From assembly GCF_900637185.1 (NCBI RefSeq), contig NZ_LR134352.1:5136001-5200000 (forward strand): a DNA stretch of 64,000 bases, written 5' to 3'. The notes below the pieces were generated by a model. That model was given only the letters and a program-made list of their open reading frames with translations, searched no databases and was not told where the DNA came from. The DNA comes from Nocardia asteroides (GTDB lineage: Bacteria > Actinomycetota > Actinomycetes > Mycobacteriales > Mycobacteriaceae). Below, piece after piece: positions 62,284 through 64,000 of this stretch (position 1 is its first letter; each line of letters begins with the position of its first letter). Position numbers and translations under genes: made by a program.

Positions 62284-63273
62284 TCAGAGTCCGAGGAAAC
62301 TACCCACGGTGTCCCAGCCCAGCACCGAGTCGACCGCCAGACCGCAGAACACCACGGCCAGGTAGTTGTTCGACTGCAGGAACAGGCGCAGCGGCTTCAC
62401 CGACTCACCACGCCGGACACCGGCGTAGAGCTGGTGCGCCATCAGCAGGAACCAGGCACCCGCCACCAGGGCGACGGCCGCGTAGATGACACCGGTCGCC
62501 GGGACCAGGGCGAGCGTGGCCAGCACGGTCAGCCAGGTGTAGATGACGATCTGCTTGGTGACGGCCCGCTCGGTGGCCACCACCGGCAGCATCGGCACGC
62601 CGGCCGCGCGGTAGTCCTCCTTGTAGCGCATGGCCAGCGCCCAGGTGTGCGGCGGCGTCCAGAAGAAGATCACCAGGAACAGCACGATCGCGGGCCAGCC
62701 GATGGTCCCGGTGACCGCGGACCAGCCGACCAGGGCGGGCATGCAGCCCGCGGCGCCGCCCCAGACCACGTTCTGCGAGGTGCGGCGCTTGAGGCCCTTG
62801 GTGTAGACGAAGACGTAGAACAGGATCGTCGCGACCACCAGCGCGCCGCTGAGCAGGTTCGCCTGCCACCACAGCCACGCGAACGAGATCGCGCCGAGGG
62901 TGACGCCGAAGATCAGCGCGTGCCGGGTGGGCACCGCGTCGCGGGCCAGCGGGCGGCGCGCGGTCCGCTTCATCACCTTGTCGATGTCGGCGTCGGCGAC
63001 ACAGTTGAGGGTGTTGGCGCTGGCCGCGCCCATCCAGCCGCCGAACAGGGTCACCAGGATCAGCCGGATGTCGATCGTGCCGCGGTCGGCCAGCAACATC
63101 GTGGGGATGGTGGCGACGAGCAGCAGCTCGATGACCCGCGGCTTGGTGAGCGCGATGTAGGCCAGCGGCTTGCGCAGTACCCTGGAGACCAGGCCGTCAC
63201 CGGCTAGCCGGTCGGCGAGCGCGGTGGAGGAATTGTGCGCACCGCTACTACCCGGCTGGGGATCGATCCGCAC
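62284..63273 (-). CDS. ctaB: Protoheme IX farnesyltransferase (heme O synthase)
   Basis: 329 residues, UbiA family with about nine membrane helices. Asp-rich motif 1 is [22 protein letters not shown]; motif 2 is in [16 protein letters not shown]. It adds farnesyl to heme b to make heme O, the substrate of CtaA. GTG 63273 follows AGGAG at five bases. Confidence 0.95.
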   Translation of the reverse strand: MRIDPQPGSSGAHNSSTALADRLAGDGLVSRVLRKPLAYIALTKPRVIELLLVATIPTMLLADRGTIDIRLILVTLFGGWMGAASANTLNCVADADIDKVMKRTARRPLARDAVPTRHALIFGVTLGAISFAWLWWQANLLSGALVVATILFYVFVYTKGLKRRTSQNVVWGGAAGCMPALVGWSAVTGTIGWPAIVLFLVIFFWTPPHTWALAMRYKEDYRAAGVPMLPVVATERAVTKQIVIYTWLTVLATLALVPATGVIYAAVALVAGAWFLLMAHQLYAGVRRGESVKPLRLFLQSNNYLAVVFCGLAVDSVLGWDTVGSFLGL

Positions 63274-63703
63274 TGTTTCTCCTCGCACGCTGTGCTTCGC
63301 ATCCGGCATTGGAACGAGCAGCGCGCGGCTGCGGCGCGGCCACTACTACAGACGATGGTAGACCCACGCCGGTGCCGCTCCACGCCAGGCCCCACCCACC
63401 GTGGGGACCGTCACCGCGCCGTCCGTCCGCCGGTCGTCCGGTGAACCGGCATCGACATGCAGGTGAACGGCATCGCGACCGTATCGCCGCCGGGCCCGGC
63501 GGTCACGGCGGCGCACACCCGCGAACCGCGCCGTGATCGGCACTACACTCACAACCAGGGTTCGCGCCGATCCGGTGTAGCACCACCACTAGGGTATGGC
63601 TGTACATCGGTACGCACCCCCGGCCGCGTGCGATCCGCATCCGCCACCATCGCCGCTGCCATGTATCGCCGTCGACGAAACCTAGGTCAGGAGAACCACG
63701 GTC
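63274..63703. other. Divergent intergenic region, ctaB and tkt
   Basis: About 430 bases with no gene I can support. TAGGGT at about 63592-63597 could be a -10 for the tkt transcript. In M. tuberculosis a PE_PGRS gene fills this place; none is here. Confidence 0.6.
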
Positions 63704-64000
63704 GTGTCAGTCACAGACGACATTCGCGCCCTCACTCAGCGGAACTACCCCAGCGACTGGACGGACCTCGACACCAAGGCCGTCGATACCGCCCGCGTCC
63801 TCGCCGCCGACGCGGTGCAGAAGGCGGGCAACGGGCACCCCGGCACCGCGATGAGCCTCGCGCCGGTCGCCTACACCCTATTCCAGCGCACGATGCGCCA
63901 CGACCCGGCGGAGCCGCGCTGGGTCGGCCGCGACCGCTTCGTGCTCTCCTGTGGACACTCCAGCCTCACCCTCTACGTCCAGCTGTACCTGGCCGGTTTC
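63704..64000 (+). CDS. tkt: Transketolase, N-terminal part
   Basis: 99 codons before the window ends. The ThDP-binding start DAVQKAGNGHPGTAMSLAPV and RFVLSCGHSSLTLY are diagnostic. Pentose-phosphate pathway enzyme. AGGAG lies upstream of GTG 63704. It corresponds to Rv1449c. Confidence 0.95.
   Translation, partial: MSVTDDIRALTQRNYPSDWTDLDTKAVDTARVLAADAVQKAGNGHPGTAMSLAPVAYTLFQRTMRHDPAEPRWVGRDRFVLSCGHSSLTLYVQLYLAGF

Overview
The window is high-GC, densely packed actinobacterial DNA with many GTG starts and 1-4 base gene overlaps. Its backbone follows the Mycobacterium tuberculosis Rv1449c-Rv1479 block in reverse order: moxR, ripA, Rv1476, acn, acnR, then the Rv1473A/Rv1473 pair, sufT-U-S-C-D-B-R, mptB, an ABC exporter, ctaA, the Rv1455 slot, qor, ctaB and tkt. 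With the mannan-core mannosyltransferase MptB, NHEJ Ku and small secreted DUF4189 proteins, this suggests a mycolic-acid actinomycete, most likely Nocardia or a close relative. The genus is an inference; there is no rRNA gene to test it.

Region 1, 1-10.6 kb: cell envelope and aconitase. A MoxR ATPase (partial) and a RipA-type NlpC/P60 hydrolase flank an inserted pair, a glycine-rich repeat surface protein with a sortase-like C-terminal signal and a class F-like sortase. The Rv1476 homologue, acn and acnR follow. A near-perfect AcnR box lies in the acn promoter.

Region 2, 10.7-29.5 kb: an accessory island that separates acnR from Rv1473A, which adjoin in M. tuberculosis. It holds a MarR/cupin pair with a palindromic operator, an acyl-CoA thioesterase, a six-gene operon (dpgA, dpgB, dpgC, dpgD, a CerJ/AviN-like KASIII acyltransferase, and a KS-AT-DH-ACP iterative PKS), a three-gene sensor/regulator set whose first member has lost its phospho-acceptor histidine, a lipoprotein alpha/beta hydrolase, a ThDP-dependent decarboxylase-like enzyme, and a two-gene MvdD-type ATP-grasp cassette. 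DpgA-D normally make 3,5-dihydroxyphenylglyoxylate for glycopeptide antibiotics, but no aminotransferase or NRPS is present. The ThDP enzyme is an attractive candidate for acting on that 2-oxo acid. A 32-bp element occurs both upstream of the sensor genes and upstream of the hydrolase, linking the island's regulation.

Region 3, 29.5-44.8 kb: ABC-F ATPase, SDR, MmpL/RND transporter, lycopene cyclase-like enzyme, Ku, GNAT, metQNI, three DUF4189 secreted proteins (two in tandem), NADAR, PucR and TetR regulators.

Region 4, 44.9-64 kb: the sufRBDCSUT operon for Fe-S assembly, a FAD/Rieske oxidoreductase, rhomboid protease, mptB with an ABC exporter, heme A synthase (ctaA), Rv1455-like protein, quinone oxidoreductase, a TetR/FAD-monooxygenase divergent pair sharing a perfect 33-bp operator (the monooxygenase has a late frameshift), heme O synthase (ctaB) and the start of transketolase. 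No tRNA, rRNA, CRISPR array or insertion sequence was seen.
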